DNA of 64,000 nucleotides from Mucilaginibacter sp. SMC90 (GCF_022811725.1 NZ_CP094527.1:1736001-1800000); one strand, 5' to 3'. Positions 45,981-55,446 are shown, counted from the stretch's first letter. Notes: a model not told the origin generated them from the letters alone. Translations and numbers: made by a program.

Positions 45981-46214
45981 ATGATCGCTACCTCTGTTTT
46001 TCGAGTTATCAATAATATTCGGGTTATTCGGGAGCATAGAAATGTTTCAAAGCTTGCCTTAAGCGAAAAATTAGGTTTGAGTGAATTTGCCTATGACCTT
46101 ATTGAGCAGGGTGAACGAAAACTGACTCTGGAGGAACTGTTCATGATCGCGTACATACTCGATGTTGATTATACATTATTGCTGGAAAATAATTTAGTCA
46201 TGTTGTTGACGTAA
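45981..46214 (+). CDS. XRE-type helix-turn-helix regulator
   Basis: 77 residues: IRVIREHRNVSKLALSEKLG, LSEFAYDLIEQGERKLTLEE, LFMIAYILDVDYTLLLEN. A single XRE HTH, related in layout to the divergent gene at 45560-45796. Targets unknown. Confidence 0.85.
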   Translation: MIATSVFRVINNIRVIREHRNVSKLALSEKLGLSEFAYDLIEQGERKLTLEELFMIAYILDVDYTLLLENNLVMLLT

Positions 46215-46745
46215 TACGGATGTACAAAGTTTTGTAGGGTTGGTTTTTGTTGAAGCATTTTGACGTTCACTACCGTAACTTTATTACAGATGGATATTTA
46301 TCTATATGAAAAATAAGTAGTGCAATTACTTAATGTAATCTTTGCTAATTCATCAGTAAGCGTCCAGCCGGGGATAAAAATAATGGCGTCGGCCCAACGA
46401 TCACCCGCAGACGTAGAACTCCGGGAAGCCCAGACAGATTTTATATGTTTTAAGCCATTGTCCATCGCTTAACACTTTCAGCCGAAATGTATGGATGCAA
46501 GGATGGATTTGATCCTTGCCCGGCAAAATCGAGGGCAGCAGGCATTCCTGCGCCATTCAATCTGCATTAATATAATAACAGTTTTTTCTGTAAAAAATAG
46601 TCCCTTTACAGGCAATCGAGCTTTGCAGGAAAGCGAATTTTACATTAGTGAGTTTTAAAATTAATTAAAAGATATTAACTATAATTTAAAAATTCAAACC
46701 TTAAAAGTAGTCCGCTGTTGATCTAATACATCATACCATCTACTT
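46215..46745. other. Gap of about 530 bp with no intact gene
   Basis: No ORF of note. On the minus strand a short stretch ADAIIFIPGWTLTDELA near 46360-46410 looks protein-like, resembling deoxyribosyltransferase-type motifs, but without context; this is speculative. The last about 20 bp before 46746 (TCTACTTATGAAAGCAGC) repeat the 5' end of the intact dehydrogenase at 13872. Confidence 0.4.
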
Positions 46746-47201
46746 ATGAAAGCAGCGGTATTCCAGAATCCCGGCCAGAATGCTTATGATACGATCGAAG
46801 AGCCGTGCATCGAATTTGCAATGGAGGTTATTTTAAAAGTTACAGCGTCTGCAAGCTGCGGATCCGGGCTGCATAACCTAAGCAGCGCAGTACCGCAAAA
46901 AGAACCGATGACCATAAGGCACAAGGTTACTGGCATAGTTGAAGAAGCCGGCAAGAAGGCGAGGAATACCAAAAGAGGCGACTTGGAACGATTGTTTGAT
47001 AAAGGCAGTACTTTAAAGATGGGGCAGGCACCGGTATTAAATTATATCGATCACCTGATCGAGATAGTAAAAACTGAGAAAGTTAAACTATACGATATTA
47101 TAACCTACTGCCTGCTGCTGACTCAGGTAGAACATGCCTATAAAATATTCAATGAAAAAGAAGAAGACTTTGTGAAGGTCATCCTTGATCCCCTCAGTTA
47201 A
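46746..47201 (+). pseudogene. Alcohol dehydrogenase, degenerate deleted copy
   Basis: Frame of 151 codons aligns with the intact enzyme at 13872-15080 for residues 1 to about 78 and then from about 317 on (LFDKGSTLKMGQAPVLNYID), with about 238 residues deleted in frame: the structural zinc site and the NAD fold are gone. Catalytic-zinc motifs are also mutated: ICGSDLH became ASCGSGLH and GHEF became RHKV. The product cannot be an active dehydrogenase. It lies 60 bp upstream of a decayed SDR copy, preserving the order of the intact cluster. Confidence 0.88.
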
Positions 47202-47261
47202 ATAGATATTATAATTAAATGATAACGGCGCTATCCTAAAATTCCTAATAACTTAAGAATC

Positions 47262-48035
47262 ATGGCAAAAAAACCCGCAAAACAAAAGAGGCAACCAGGT
47301 ATCGAGGCTAAAATGGACCCGGCACCAGAGTATATCAAGCGGAGCTATGCCGGCTCCGGTAAACTGAAAGATAAAGTAGCACTGATCACTGGCGGTGATT
47401 CGGGTATCGGCCGCGCGGTAAGTATTCATTTCGCACGGGAGGGCGCCGATGTGGCTATCGTTTATTTGAATGAGGACATAGATGCCAAAGCGACGAAGGC
47501 ACTGGTGGAAGCCGAGGGCAGAAAATGTATGCTGATCAAAGGTGACGTCAAAATAGCCGGATTCTGTTAAGAGGCGATCAAAAATACGGTAGATAAGCTC
47601 GGTAAACTGAACATCTTGGTCAATAATGCCGGAATGCAGTTCCCCCAGAAGGATCCGAAGGCAATTGACGAAAAGCAGCTTGAAGATACATTTCGCACCA
47701 ATATCTTCGCCTATTTTCATTTCGCGAACGAAGCGCTGGATTATTTAAAAGAGGGGGATTGTATCATCAATACCACTTCGGTAACGGCTTACCGTTCTTC
47801 GCCCAACCTAATCGATTACTCGTCTACAAAAGGTGCAATCACCAGTTTTACCAGGTCGCTGGCCACGAACCTGACGGATAAAAAGATCAGGGTGAACGCC
47901 ATCGCACCTGGGCCGGTCTGGACGCCGCTGATCGTAGCGACTTTCGATGAGGAAAAGATCAAATCGTTCGGCACTGAAACGGCCATGAAACGCGCCGGAC
48001 AACCGAGCCTGTTTTTTAAGAATTTATTCAGATGA
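47262..48035 (+). pseudogene. YghA-like SDR, decayed copy
   Basis: Closely follows the intact SDR at 15889-16734 (KQKRQPGIEAKMDPAPEYIK, TGGDSGIGRAVSIHFAREGA), but codon 103 is TAA (47568-47570) where the intact gene has a Lys codon in FCKK. Homology resumes at once (KNTVDKLGKLNILVNNAGMQ) and continues through Y-S-S-T-K to KRAGQPS, where the last about 30 residues are replaced by LFFKNLFR and a stop. It has both a nonsense mutation and a 3' deletion. Confidence 0.9.
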
Positions 48036-48507
48036 ACAGCATTAAAAAATGGAACTCTGGGCATCATCAAAATAAAACAATAAACATTTAAATATTTTTG
48101 ATGTGTAATAGATTTGGCGTTGTAAACGCATTCGAATATTTATTTTAACTTAAGAAACACTTGTGTTTTGAGTCAATCACCTATCTATGAGCGTAGCATA
48201 TTTTAAACCCTGTGATCGCTTCGATTTTACAAAGGATACTTTTTGGATATCGGCAATCCCTTACAATGGGACAGATCGCATTTTTTAAAACACTTTTTTA
48301 AAAGAGTGTTTGCCATTCCAGAAGACCGCATAGAAGAATTTTATCAGCGCCACTGGCCTATTATTTATCCCGACGTACCGATGGTACAGAGGAAATCTTC
48401 TTTAAATATTTCTCGTCGCTCATTGAACGGCAATTAAAAGCGCAGCAATAGATGTATTCCGGCGGACTAAGGATGTTTATATGGTGCAGAAGATAATGGG
48501 ATACTCT
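48036..48507. other. Gap of about 470 bp with fragments only
   Basis: A 34-codon frame at 48187 (MSVAYFKPCDRFDFTKDTFW) and an overlapping frame from 48243 (FFKRVFAIPEDRIEEFYQRH) look like pieces of a broken gene, perhaps the start of a Crp-like regulator; I cannot support an identification. Confidence 0.35.
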
Positions 48508-48714
48508 TCAGTGGTATTTTGTTCCAGCGGTTTGCGATTGTTGTTGAAATACGCGGGCGCCGTTCATTTTCTGGTCATCACCGTTCCTGCGTTCAGGTTT
48601 GATATACCTGCGGGTGGTGAACTCAACACGGTCCCCGGCAACAGTTAACCTGAGATAAATAGGAGCGGTTCCGTCGTTTAGGTTTTGCTTTTTTTCAAAG
48701 AAAAGTTTATGCAA
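48508..48714 (-). pseudogene. Tyrosine recombinase N-terminal fragment
   Basis: 68 codons: MHKLFFEKKQNLNDGTAPIY, LRLTVAGDRVEFTTRRYIKP, ERRNGDDQKMNG. This is the arm-binding N-terminal domain of Bacteroidota tyrosine recombinases (P-I-Y-L-R-L-T-V-x-G-x-R-x-E-F-T-T-x-R-x-x-x-P-E). The rest (SAM-like and catalytic domains) is missing, so it is a remnant of an older integration next to the decayed dehydrogenase cluster. Confidence 0.7.
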
Positions 48715-49149
48715 ACAGTTCTGATCATCGCTTTAACAATTAGAGGTTAATAAATAAACATTTAGCGGTTTAGTGGAAATTCCGGACTCGTTGACCAATG
48801 CGTTCCGGAAAAGAGTTCGGAGCGTTCTGCAACACTTTGACCATGCTATCTACTTGAAGTAGATATTTTAATTTAATATTCATCAACACAACTCGATGCT
48901 CAAATGGGCACGGAAGAGCATGGTGAAGCATACCGGAATATCCAGTTAAGCACTTCATTCATTTGAGCATCTAACATCGTTGTATAATGGGCTGATGTAA
49001 GCCCCCTGAAGTCGTTGCGTAGAAAAAAAACGCCAGAAATGTGCTCTGATGCCGGATCACTAAATACACTATCGGAATGGTCAAATCATTTCCAGGCTAA
49101 TTAACTGTAAAGGCAGGGATACAAGTGACTAAGTTATTTGGGGGGGCAT
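48715..49149. other. Gap of about 430 bp, no gene seen
   Basis: No supported ORF, hairpin or repeat. It lies downstream of the aspartyl protease gene and upstream of the integrase fragment, both on the minus strand. Confidence 0.5.
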
Positions 49150-50031
49150 TTACATAACAATCATCTCCTGTTTCTTCAGGTCAAAAGTAATTTGTTTTCC
49201 TATCCAGTTTAATGATAATATTCCGTCATAGATCAGGCCGCCGATAAACGAGGTTTTTATGTTCTGTATCTGTATAGCCGGACAAGCTGTTGCTGTTATG
49301 GATTTGACATTGGTTTGGTAGATGACAGATTTAAGCCGGGGATTGAATTCACTTGGGATGACAATTTTATTGGCCTTTGACGTATCAATTCCCAATGCCG
49401 GAATGTATTTTGCATTAATGCGGTAGACGTCACTGCCCGCGCCGCTGTCAATACAAAATTGTAATGTTAGTTTATTGTTTACTGTAAAATAAGTAAATAT
49501 GGTTAGTGACTTGTCTCTTGATTGTTCTAACTGCAATGGGATCTGGTGCCCTGTCTTCCGGATAGCAGACATGCTTTTAGCTGTTTCAAAAATTATTTTT
49601 TTACGGGTGTAATCAATCGTAAAAGGATGTTCTTTAAAAGTCATGAGGGAGACCAGCCCATCATAAACGCCAAGGTTAGCATCAAAAATTGTTAATTCGG
49701 GGTTAGACGCGGTAAAGCTTCCTATGGTTAATGCGTCTGCATTATATAATTCGGCTGTCAATTGCTCTCCTGTGGCGCGAAAAGCGGTGTAGCTGCCGTC
49801 CTGTTTATGCAGCATGCCCAATTTTTCCGAAAAGGTTTTTGTAATAAGGGTTAACCCTGCGCCGGTATCAAATATAAAGTTACCCTCAACTCCGTTAATT
49901 TTTGCCTTTATCATTATATGGCCTTGCGGTGTGAGTTCAAAAGGTATGAATGATTGGGCATTGCTTGTAACAGGTATGAGCAATATGAATAGGAATAAAA
50001 ACTTTAATAAGGGTTGGGTAGCAGACAGCAT
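49150..50031 (-). CDS. Retropepsin-like aspartyl protease
   Basis: 293 residues with a signal peptide (LLKFLFLFILLIPVTSNAQ). Two aspartyl protease half-sites are present: NFIFDTGAGLTLIT near residue 52 and LQFCIDSGAGSDVY near 185, each with the D-T/S-G-A motif; IYDGILSLNWIG near the end carries a flap-proximal hydrophobic segment. Two motifs in one chain give a pseudo-dimeric exported protease typical of Bacteroidota. Substrate unknown. Confidence 0.87.
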   Translation of the reverse strand: MLSATQPLLKFLFLFILLIPVTSNAQSFIPFELTPQGHIMIKAKINGVEGNFIFDTGAGLTLITKTFSEKLGMLHKQDGSYTAFRATGEQLTAELYNADALTIGSFTASNPELTIFDANLGVYDGLVSLMTFKEHPFTIDYTRKKIIFETAKSMSAIRKTGHQIPLQLEQSRDKSLTIFTYFTVNNKLTLQFCIDSGAGSDVYRINAKYIPALGIDTSKANKIVIPSEFNPRLKSVIYQTNVKSITATACPAIQIQNIKTSFIGGLIYDGILSLNWIGKQITFDLKKQEMIVM

Positions 50032-50216
50032 GTTATGTTTAATATTTGTGCAGCTAATAATAGAGAATGTTTCTTAAAAAAGAAAAGTTACTTCTGAAAT
50101 AGCGGTATTTCGTTATTGCGTGTGTTGTGATCCGATGACTGCCGCAATGTTGTTACCATATTACCTGAACTCTTTTATAAAGGTTTTATAGTTAGAGGTA
50201 GCTTTGATTTAAGTTA

Positions 50217-50243
50217 TTGATTTTTAATGTTATAATAAGTTTG
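50217..50243 (+). promoter_or_regulatory. Candidate Bacteroidota promoter
   Basis: TAAGTTTG at 50236-50243 is an exact TAnnTTTG -7 box. A TTG at 50217-50219 could be the -33 element; the 16-bp spacer is shorter than the usual 19 or so. It points at the structured non-coding region that follows. Confidence 0.4.
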
Positions 50244-50440
50244 GCCCGGAAGTCTGGCCCGCAAAGGCGGTATGCTCAACGATGGATGTGTCCCCGCAGC
50301 TTTCATGCAATAATGCCGGGGAATGCTCATTGTCAGTGACCACTGGCTGAAAGGCGCCAAAGCCGACGCTTCGCCAACTTTTTTATACGTTTGCTGTAAA
50401 CCGGAGTTCTTCCTGTAACCAGGGAGATACCCCGGTGTCT
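50244..50440 (+). ncRNA. Possible structured RNA, cobalamin-riboswitch-like
   Basis: The stretch has no ORF but several conserved-looking elements: TGTCCCCGCAGCTTTCATGC at 50289-50308 resembles the cobalamin-riboswitch core (CCCCGCAGCTGT), followed by GACCACTGG and AAGGCGCC (compare CCACTG...GGAAGGC), and later GTAAACCGGAGTTCTTCC. It follows an exact -7 box. However, no gene lies downstream on this strand before the convergent pckA end. So it may be a degraded riboswitch left after gene loss, or another RNA. Confidence 0.35.
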
Positions 50441-50598
50441 TATGAACTGAAATGTGTTTATAACACGTTTAAACATAGGTTTTTAATCCGTCGCTGCCTT
50501 GTACTTGTTGCTCCACTGGTTTTATAAACAAACTTCAACGATAGTTGCTACGGTTCTTCAGGGGTTGTATTTTCCTGAAAAGCAGTTGTTGGTAATTC

Positions 50599-52167
50599 TT
50601 ACACGGTTACTCCCGGACTATGCTTTTCTTTAAACTGCAGGAAGTTGCTGCTGAATTTTTCCTGCAGTTTACTGGCTGCGAGGTCGTAATCGCCGGGGTT
50701 GGTCCATGTTTTTTTAGGGTCGAGTAATTCGGCGGCGACTTCCGGGCAGCGTTGCGGTATGAGCAGGCCGAAAGGTTCATGGGTATGGTAAGGGACGGCA
50801 TCCAGTTTGTCGCTGAGTACCGCGGTGATCATGGCCCTGGTATGGCTTAACTTGATCCGGGTGCCGGTTCCGTACGGCCCGCCGGTCCAGCCGGTATTGA
50901 TCATCCATACGCTGGTCCCGTATCTGGTGATTTTTTCCAGGAGCAGCCTGGCGTAGACTTTTGGTGCAAGTGGCAGGAAAGGCGCGCCGAAACAGGTGCT
51001 GAAGGTGGCCTGCGGTTCGAGGACGCCGGCTTCGGTGCCTGCAACCTTGGCGATGTAGCCGTTCAGAAAGTAATAGGTGGCCTGTTCGGGGCTGAGTTTA
51101 CTGAGGGGCGGCAGAACACCGTACGCGTCGCAGGTCAGGAAAAAGATATGCCGGGGTATGCCGGAAACAGCAGGCTTTTTGGCCTGGGGAATGAAATCAA
51201 GCGGGTAACTTACCCTGGTGTTTTCGGTGATGGTGCCGTCGCTGAAATCTATCCGGTTTGTCCCCTGGATAAAGCGGGTGTTCTCTATGAGCGCACCGGG
51301 GCGTATGGCGCGGAAAATGGCCGGCTCCTGCGCCTCGGAAAGGTTGATCACTTTGGCATAACAGCCGCCTTCAAAGTTAAAAATGCCGGTATCGTGCCAG
51401 CCGTGTTCGTCATCACCGATGAGCCTGCGTACGGGATCGGAACTAAGCGTGGTCTTCCCTGTGCCGCTTAAGCCGAAGAAGAGGGCGCAGTCGCCGTCAG
51501 TGCCTTCGTTCGCACTGCAATGCATGCTCAGGACGTTGTGCTCCAGGGGCAGCAGGTAGTTGAGTATGGTAAATACGGCTTTTTTAAGTTCTCCGGTATA
51601 ACCGGTGCCGCCGATCAGGATGGTATTATGGCTGAAAGAGACGACTGTGAAATTTCCCTGCCGGGTGCCATGCGTACCTGGATCGGCATGGAAGCCTGGG
51701 GCATGCAGCAGGTGCCAGTCCGGCGCAAACCCTTTCAGTTCCCCGGCTTCGGGCGGGATGAACATATTGGCTGCGAAATGACTGGCGGCCGGTGTTTCGG
51801 CGATCGTTCTTAGCCGGATGCGGAGGGCCGGGTCATCACAGGCATAAGCATCCCGTGCCCATAGTTCCGGCAGGTGGCCGAGGTATTTGGTCATGTCCTG
51901 CAAAAGCCTGTCAAACTGGTTTTCAGCAATGGGGTTATTGAAACGGTTCCAGTCGACGGTTTCATCCGTAAGGCTGTCCCTGACGATGAATTTATCAGCG
52001 GGACTTCGGCCGGTGAACTTACCGGTTTGGATCACAAGGGCACCGGTATCGCTGAGTTCGCCTTCTTTTCGCGAAAGTATTTGTTTTCTTAGTTGTTCGG
52101 CGGAAAGCTGGTAATTGGCACCGGCTTTCAAAAATAGGTCTTCGTGGATGTACATGTGTTCAGTCAA
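50599..52167 (-). CDS. pckA: Phosphoenolpyruvate carboxykinase (ATP)
   Basis: 522 residues. Signature elements: GKFTGRSPADKFIV, the kinase-1a loop FFGLSGTGKTTLSSDP, metal and phosphate segments DDEHGWHDTGIFNFEGGCYA, and INTGWTGGPYGTGTRIKL. It converts oxaloacetate and ATP to PEP, the first committed step of gluconeogenesis from organic and amino acids. Its start overlaps the sigma factor gene by 8 bp, so the two are co-expressed. The 50441-50598 flank is empty. Confidence 0.96.
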   Translation of the reverse strand: MTEHMYIHEDLFLKAGANYQLSAEQLRKQILSRKEGELSDTGALVIQTGKFTGRSPADKFIVRDSLTDETVDWNRFNNPIAENQFDRLLQDMTKYLGHLPELWARDAYACDDPALRIRLRTIAETPAASHFAANMFIPPEAGELKGFAPDWHLLHAPGFHADPGTHGTRQGNFTVVSFSHNTILIGGTGYTGELKKAVFTILNYLLPLEHNVLSMHCSANEGTDGDCALFFGLSGTGKTTLSSDPVRRLIGDDEHGWHDTGIFNFEGGCYAKVINLSEAQEPAIFRAIRPGALIENTRFIQGTNRIDFSDGTITENTRVSYPLDFIPQAKKPAVSGIPRHIFFLTCDAYGVLPPLSKLSPEQATYYFLNGYIAKVAGTEAGVLEPQATFSTCFGAPFLPLAPKVYARLLLEKITRYGTSVWMINTGWTGGPYGTGTRIKLSHTRAMITAVLSDKLDAVPYHTHEPFGLLIPQRCPEVAAELLDPKKTWTNPGDYDLAASKLQEKFSSNFLQFKEKHSPGVTV

Positions 52168-53002
52168 TTTGTTTGCTGTTGCGCAGTTTCCGGATGGCTG
52201 CTTTCCTGATTTGCCTGACCCTTTCCCGGGTCAGTCCGAGCCTGACGGCGATATCTTCCGGGGGGATTTCGCTGCCACCTGTCAGGCCGAAGGACATATC
52301 GATCACGGAGCGTTCCCGTTCGTTCAGCTTTTGGAGGATCAGCCGGATCTCCAGCTGTGCATCTTCGGCCATCAATGCCCCGTCCGTTGGCTCTCCATGG
52401 AGGCAGAGGCGGTCATAAGGGGAATAATCATCGTCTTCACCAAATGGGTTGTCAAGCGAACTGACCCTGGGTGCCGCTGCTAAAATTCCGTCCACTTTTT
52501 CTGTGGTCATCCGGAGGAAGCCGGCCAGCTGCGCTGCCGACGGCCGGTGGCAGAGTTCCTGTTCCATTTCGGCAACGGCCTTGTTCAGCTTTGAAATATC
52601 ATTGATCTTATTCATTGGCAGGCGGATCATCCGGGAATGTTCCGTTAATGCGGCAAGGATGCTCTGCCTGATCCACCAGACCGCGTAGGAGATGAACTTG
52701 AACCCGCGTGTTTCATCGAATTTGCGGGCGGCCTGGATCAGGCCGAGGTTGCCTTCGCTGATCAGGTCGCTGAGGGGGATCCCCTGGTGCTGGTATTTCT
52801 TGGCGACTGATACGACAAAGCGCAGGTTGGCCTGCACGAGGCGGTCCAGGGCGGCATGGTCGCCCTGCCGGATGCGTTTCGCCAGGTCGATCTCTTCGTC
52901 TGCGCTGATCAGGCGCAGCCTGCCCAGTTCCCCCAGGTAGGCCTCTACGGCCCTGCTTTCTTTATTGGTAATGTTCTGGGTGATGTTCAGGTCTCTCATC
53001 AT
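52160..53002 (-). CDS. Sigma-70 family factor (RpoD/SigA type)
   Basis: 280 residues. Region 1.2 (AVEAYLGELGRLRLISADEE), 2.1-2.4 (SDLISEGNLGLIQAARKFDE, FKFISYAVWWIRQSI), 3 (RPSAAQLAGFL) and 4.2 (LGLTRERVRQIRKAAIRKLR) are complete, with no long region 1.1. It resembles the primary sigma of Bacteroidota but sits in an accessory region between a threonine-dehydrogenase-like gene and pckA, so it is probably a paralogue that directs a subset of promoters. Confidence 0.93.
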   Translation of the reverse strand: MMRDLNITQNITNKESRAVEAYLGELGRLRLISADEEIDLAKRIRQGDHAALDRLVQANLRFVVSVAKKYQHQGIPLSDLISEGNLGLIQAARKFDETRGFKFISYAVWWIRQSILAALTEHSRMIRLPMNKINDISKLNKAVAEMEQELCHRPSAAQLAGFLRMTTEKVDGILAAAPRVSSLDNPFGEDDDYSPYDRLCLHGEPTDGALMAEDAQLEIRLILQKLNERERSVIDMSFGLTGGSEIPPEDIAVRLGLTRERVRQIRKAAIRKLRNSKQID

Positions 53003-54012
53003 GCCTCATCGATCCTGGTAAAACAATATTGATCATCAAATGAAAATGCAGGTACCGGCTCCGGTACCTTTTGCAGGGGATGGCCTTGTTTCAGCATATC
53101 GGCAACCATTGTGCTTAGGCTGAAAGCGGGCCTCCATAGCCAGTCACGTCTTGCAGCCTGGTCGTCGACGCTGACCGGCAGGTTGTTGGCCAGGGCCTGC
53201 CGGCTGTCCGGTTCATAGCCCGGCCTGAAGCCCGGGAGATATTTCCTGATCTCCGCAGCCAGGTCGCAGGGTGAAAAGCTCATGCCGGCAAGGTTATAAG
53301 CTGTTCTGACACGGAGTTTGGATGCCGGTGCATCCATCAGCATGAGCACTGCGCGGACGGTATCAGGCAGGTAGATCGCGGGAAGGCAGGTGTCCTCCCG
53401 GAGGTAGCAGGTATAAGGTTTGTCATCGAGTGCATGCCGGATCATCTCAGCTGCATAGCTGCTGAGGTCTCCGGGGGATGTTACGGATGGAAAAATCAGG
53501 CCGGGAAGACGGATGCTGCGGACATCCAGGCCGTGTTTTTCAAAATAATGGTTGCACCAGTATTCGCCGGTAAGCTTACTGATACCGCAGACGGAGACAG
53601 GCCTGTTCGCGGTGTCTTGCGGGCAGGAGTGCCTGGGCTGGCCTGGTCCGAATACTTCATTACTGCTCGGCCAGAAGACTTTGTCCAGTGCATGTTCCGA
53701 TGCTGCCTGAAGCACATGAACGAGGCTGGTCACATGCTGTTCCCAATCCGAAGGGCCGCCTTGTCCCGGGCCGCCTGCGCAGTTACCCGGGAGCAGGCAG
53801 ATCTGTGTGATCTGTTCCTGCCGGATAAGGTCGCTCAGCATGGTCTTATGGAGCAGGTCCAGCTGCCGGCATGGGCCTTGCCCGCTGGCCAGGGAGCGTT
53901 CATCGGCTGCGATGACGCTGTCCTGTCCGTACAGGGAACGCAGGGCTATGGTTAATCCGGGGCCTATACCTCCACAGGCACCGGTCACCAGAATTTTGGG
54001 TTTTGGGCTCAT
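52999..54012 (-). CDS. Threonine-dehydrogenase-like epimerase, active-site Tyr replaced
   Basis: 337 residues from ATG 54010-54012 (MSPKPKILVTGACGGIGPGL). NAD motif G-A-C-G-G-I-G, then KVFWPSSNEVFGPGQPRHS, IRLPGLIFPSV, YNLAGMSFSPCDLAAEI and DWLWRPAF match short-chain L-threonine 3-dehydrogenase (GalE-like). The usual Y-G-I-S-K catalytic motif reads C-G-I-S-K (codon TGC, near 53555), so the catalytic Tyr is Cys; activity is doubtful. It overlaps the sigma gene by 4 bp. Confidence 0.85.
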   Translation of the reverse strand: MSPKPKILVTGACGGIGPGLTIALRSLYGQDSVIAADERSLASGQGPCRQLDLLHKTMLSDLIRQEQITQICLLPGNCAGGPGQGGPSDWEQHVTSLVHVLQAASEHALDKVFWPSSNEVFGPGQPRHSCPQDTANRPVSVCGISKLTGEYWCNHYFEKHGLDVRSIRLPGLIFPSVTSPGDLSSYAAEMIRHALDDKPYTCYLREDTCLPAIYLPDTVRAVLMLMDAPASKLRVRTAYNLAGMSFSPCDLAAEIRKYLPGFRPGYEPDSRQALANNLPVSVDDQAARRDWLWRPAFSLSTMVADMLKQGHPLQKVPEPVPAFSFDDQYCFTRIDEA

Positions 54013-54304
54013 TGGTTTAAAGGGGTTGCGGGTGACGGGCACCCTAGTCATTGGTTGTTATTGGTTGCTGCAAAGGTTGCTTTATTTGGTTTTGGAAGCT
54101 ATAGGGTAGCTGTTATTTGGGAAACAGAACCGGCAAATGCCTTATTTATGGTGCGTTGGACTGTTGGTCGGTGTTTTGCGCTGCTTTTTTAGAAAAAACT
54201 TCTTTTTTACGGCTTTTTTTTGTTCCGGAAGAAGGGGTTTGGTAGGTGTTATTTTACACTTAGTCTATTTTTTCAGATAAGGGGTGTTTGGTGCTGTTTT
54301 TTAT

Positions 54305-54339
54305 ATTTATAGCTGAATATTTGTTATTTAGCTATAAAT
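54305..54339. promoter_or_regulatory. Palindromic operator candidate between the divergent operons
   Basis: ATTTATAGCT (54305-54314) and AGCTATAAAT (54330-54339) are perfect 10-bp inverted arms with a 15-bp spacer. The arms flank the candidate -33 box of fbp. An AT-rich palindrome of this size suits a dimeric regulator; the Lrp-type protein encoded downstream is the obvious candidate. Confidence 0.6.
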
Positions 54340-54352
54340 CTGTTTAACTTGG
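54320..54352 (+). promoter_or_regulatory. Candidate fbp promoter
   Basis: TTTG at 54320-54323, 21-bp spacer, then TAACTTGG at 54345-54352 (one mismatch from TAnnTTTG), about 45 bp before the fbp ATG. Its -33 part lies within the palindrome. The remainder of 54013-54398 has no gene. Confidence 0.35.
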
Positions 54353-54398
54353 CCGCACCAATTATTGTTTATTTTGCTGTAAACTATACACTAAGCCT

Positions 54399-55445
54399 AT
54401 GCCGAAAGTAAAGACTTTAGGACAATTTATCATTGAAAAACAGGCTGACTTTCCTTATGCGAAGGGGGAACTTTCCAGGTTGCTCCGGGATATCGGGATC
54501 GCCGCGAAGATCGTAAACCGGGAGGTCAATAAAGCAGGACTGGCGGATATCCTCGGGCAGGCCGGGAGTACGAATATCCAGGGGGAGGGCCAGCAGAAGC
54601 TGGACATCTTCGCCAACGATCAGTTCATATCCGCATTGAAAGCGGGAGGTGAGTGCTGTATTATCGCCTCAGAGGAAAACGAGGATATTATCCGGGTCAG
54701 TTCCGGTGTGTCAAAAAACGCGAAGTATATCGTAGCGATCGATCCGCTGGACGGTTCTTCCAATATCGATGTCAATGTTCCGGTCGGAACGATCTTTTCC
54801 ATTTACCGCAGGTTACCGGGCGAAGGTCCTGCGGGCCTTTCAGATGTCCTGCAAAAAGGTACGGAACAGGTCGCGGCGGGTTATATCGTCTACGGTTCAT
54901 CGACCATGCTGGTTTATACGACCGGCCGGGGGGTGAACGGGTTTACGCTCGATCCTTCCATCGGCGAGTTTTGTTTGTCCCACCCGGAGATGAAGATCCC
55001 TGCTGTGGGGAGCATCTATTCCGTGAATGAGGGGAATTATGTCCATTTTCCGAAGGGGGTCAAACAGTATATTAAGTACTGCCAGGCAGAAGACGGGCAA
55101 ACCGGGCGGCCGTACACGTCCCGTTATATCGGTTCGATGGTGGCCGACCTGCACCGTAACCTGATCAAAGGAGGTATTTTTATTTACCCGGTTACGGCCT
55201 CCGCGCCGAAGGGCAAGCTCCGGCTGGTATACGAATGTAACCCGATGGCTTTTATCGTGGAACAGGCAGGGGGAAGGGCGACCGATGGTTGTGCGCGTGT
55301 TCTGGAGTTGGCCGTGAATGGCCTGCACCAGCGCTCACCTATATTTATCGGCTCGGAACAGATGGTACTTAAGGCGGAATACTTCATGCAGGAGGCAGGG
55401 GAACTGTCATTTCAGGACGCAGAACCTTTTTTAACAAATTCGTAA
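54399..55445 (+). CDS. fbp: Fructose-1,6-bisphosphatase, class I
   Basis: 348 residues. Metal-site motifs are present: [32 protein letters not shown], then [20 protein letters not shown] and [13 protein letters not shown] with substrate contacts. It hydrolyses fructose 1,6-bisphosphate in gluconeogenesis, complementing the divergent pckA operon. The Lrp gene starts 1 bp after its stop, so they form one transcript. Confidence 0.96.
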   Translation: MPKVKTLGQFIIEKQADFPYAKGELSRLLRDIGIAAKIVNREVNKAGLADILGQAGSTNIQGEGQQKLDIFANDQFISALKAGGECCIIASEENEDIIRVSSGVSKNAKYIVAIDPLDGSSNIDVNVPVGTIFSIYRRLPGEGPAGLSDVLQKGTEQVAAGYIVYGSSTMLVYTTGRGVNGFTLDPSIGEFCLSHPEMKIPAVGSIYSVNEGNYVHFPKGVKQYIKYCQAEDGQTGRPYTSRYIGSMVADLHRNLIKGGIFIYPVTASAPKGKLRLVYECNPMAFIVEQAGGRATDGCARVLELAVNGLHQRSPIFIGSEQMVLKAEYFMQEAGELSFQDAEPFLTNS

Positions 55446-55446
55446 A

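Noticed and set aside
48770..48958. 62-codon minus-strand ORF
   Set aside because: No family, no coupling, no ribosome site, in a decayed stretch.
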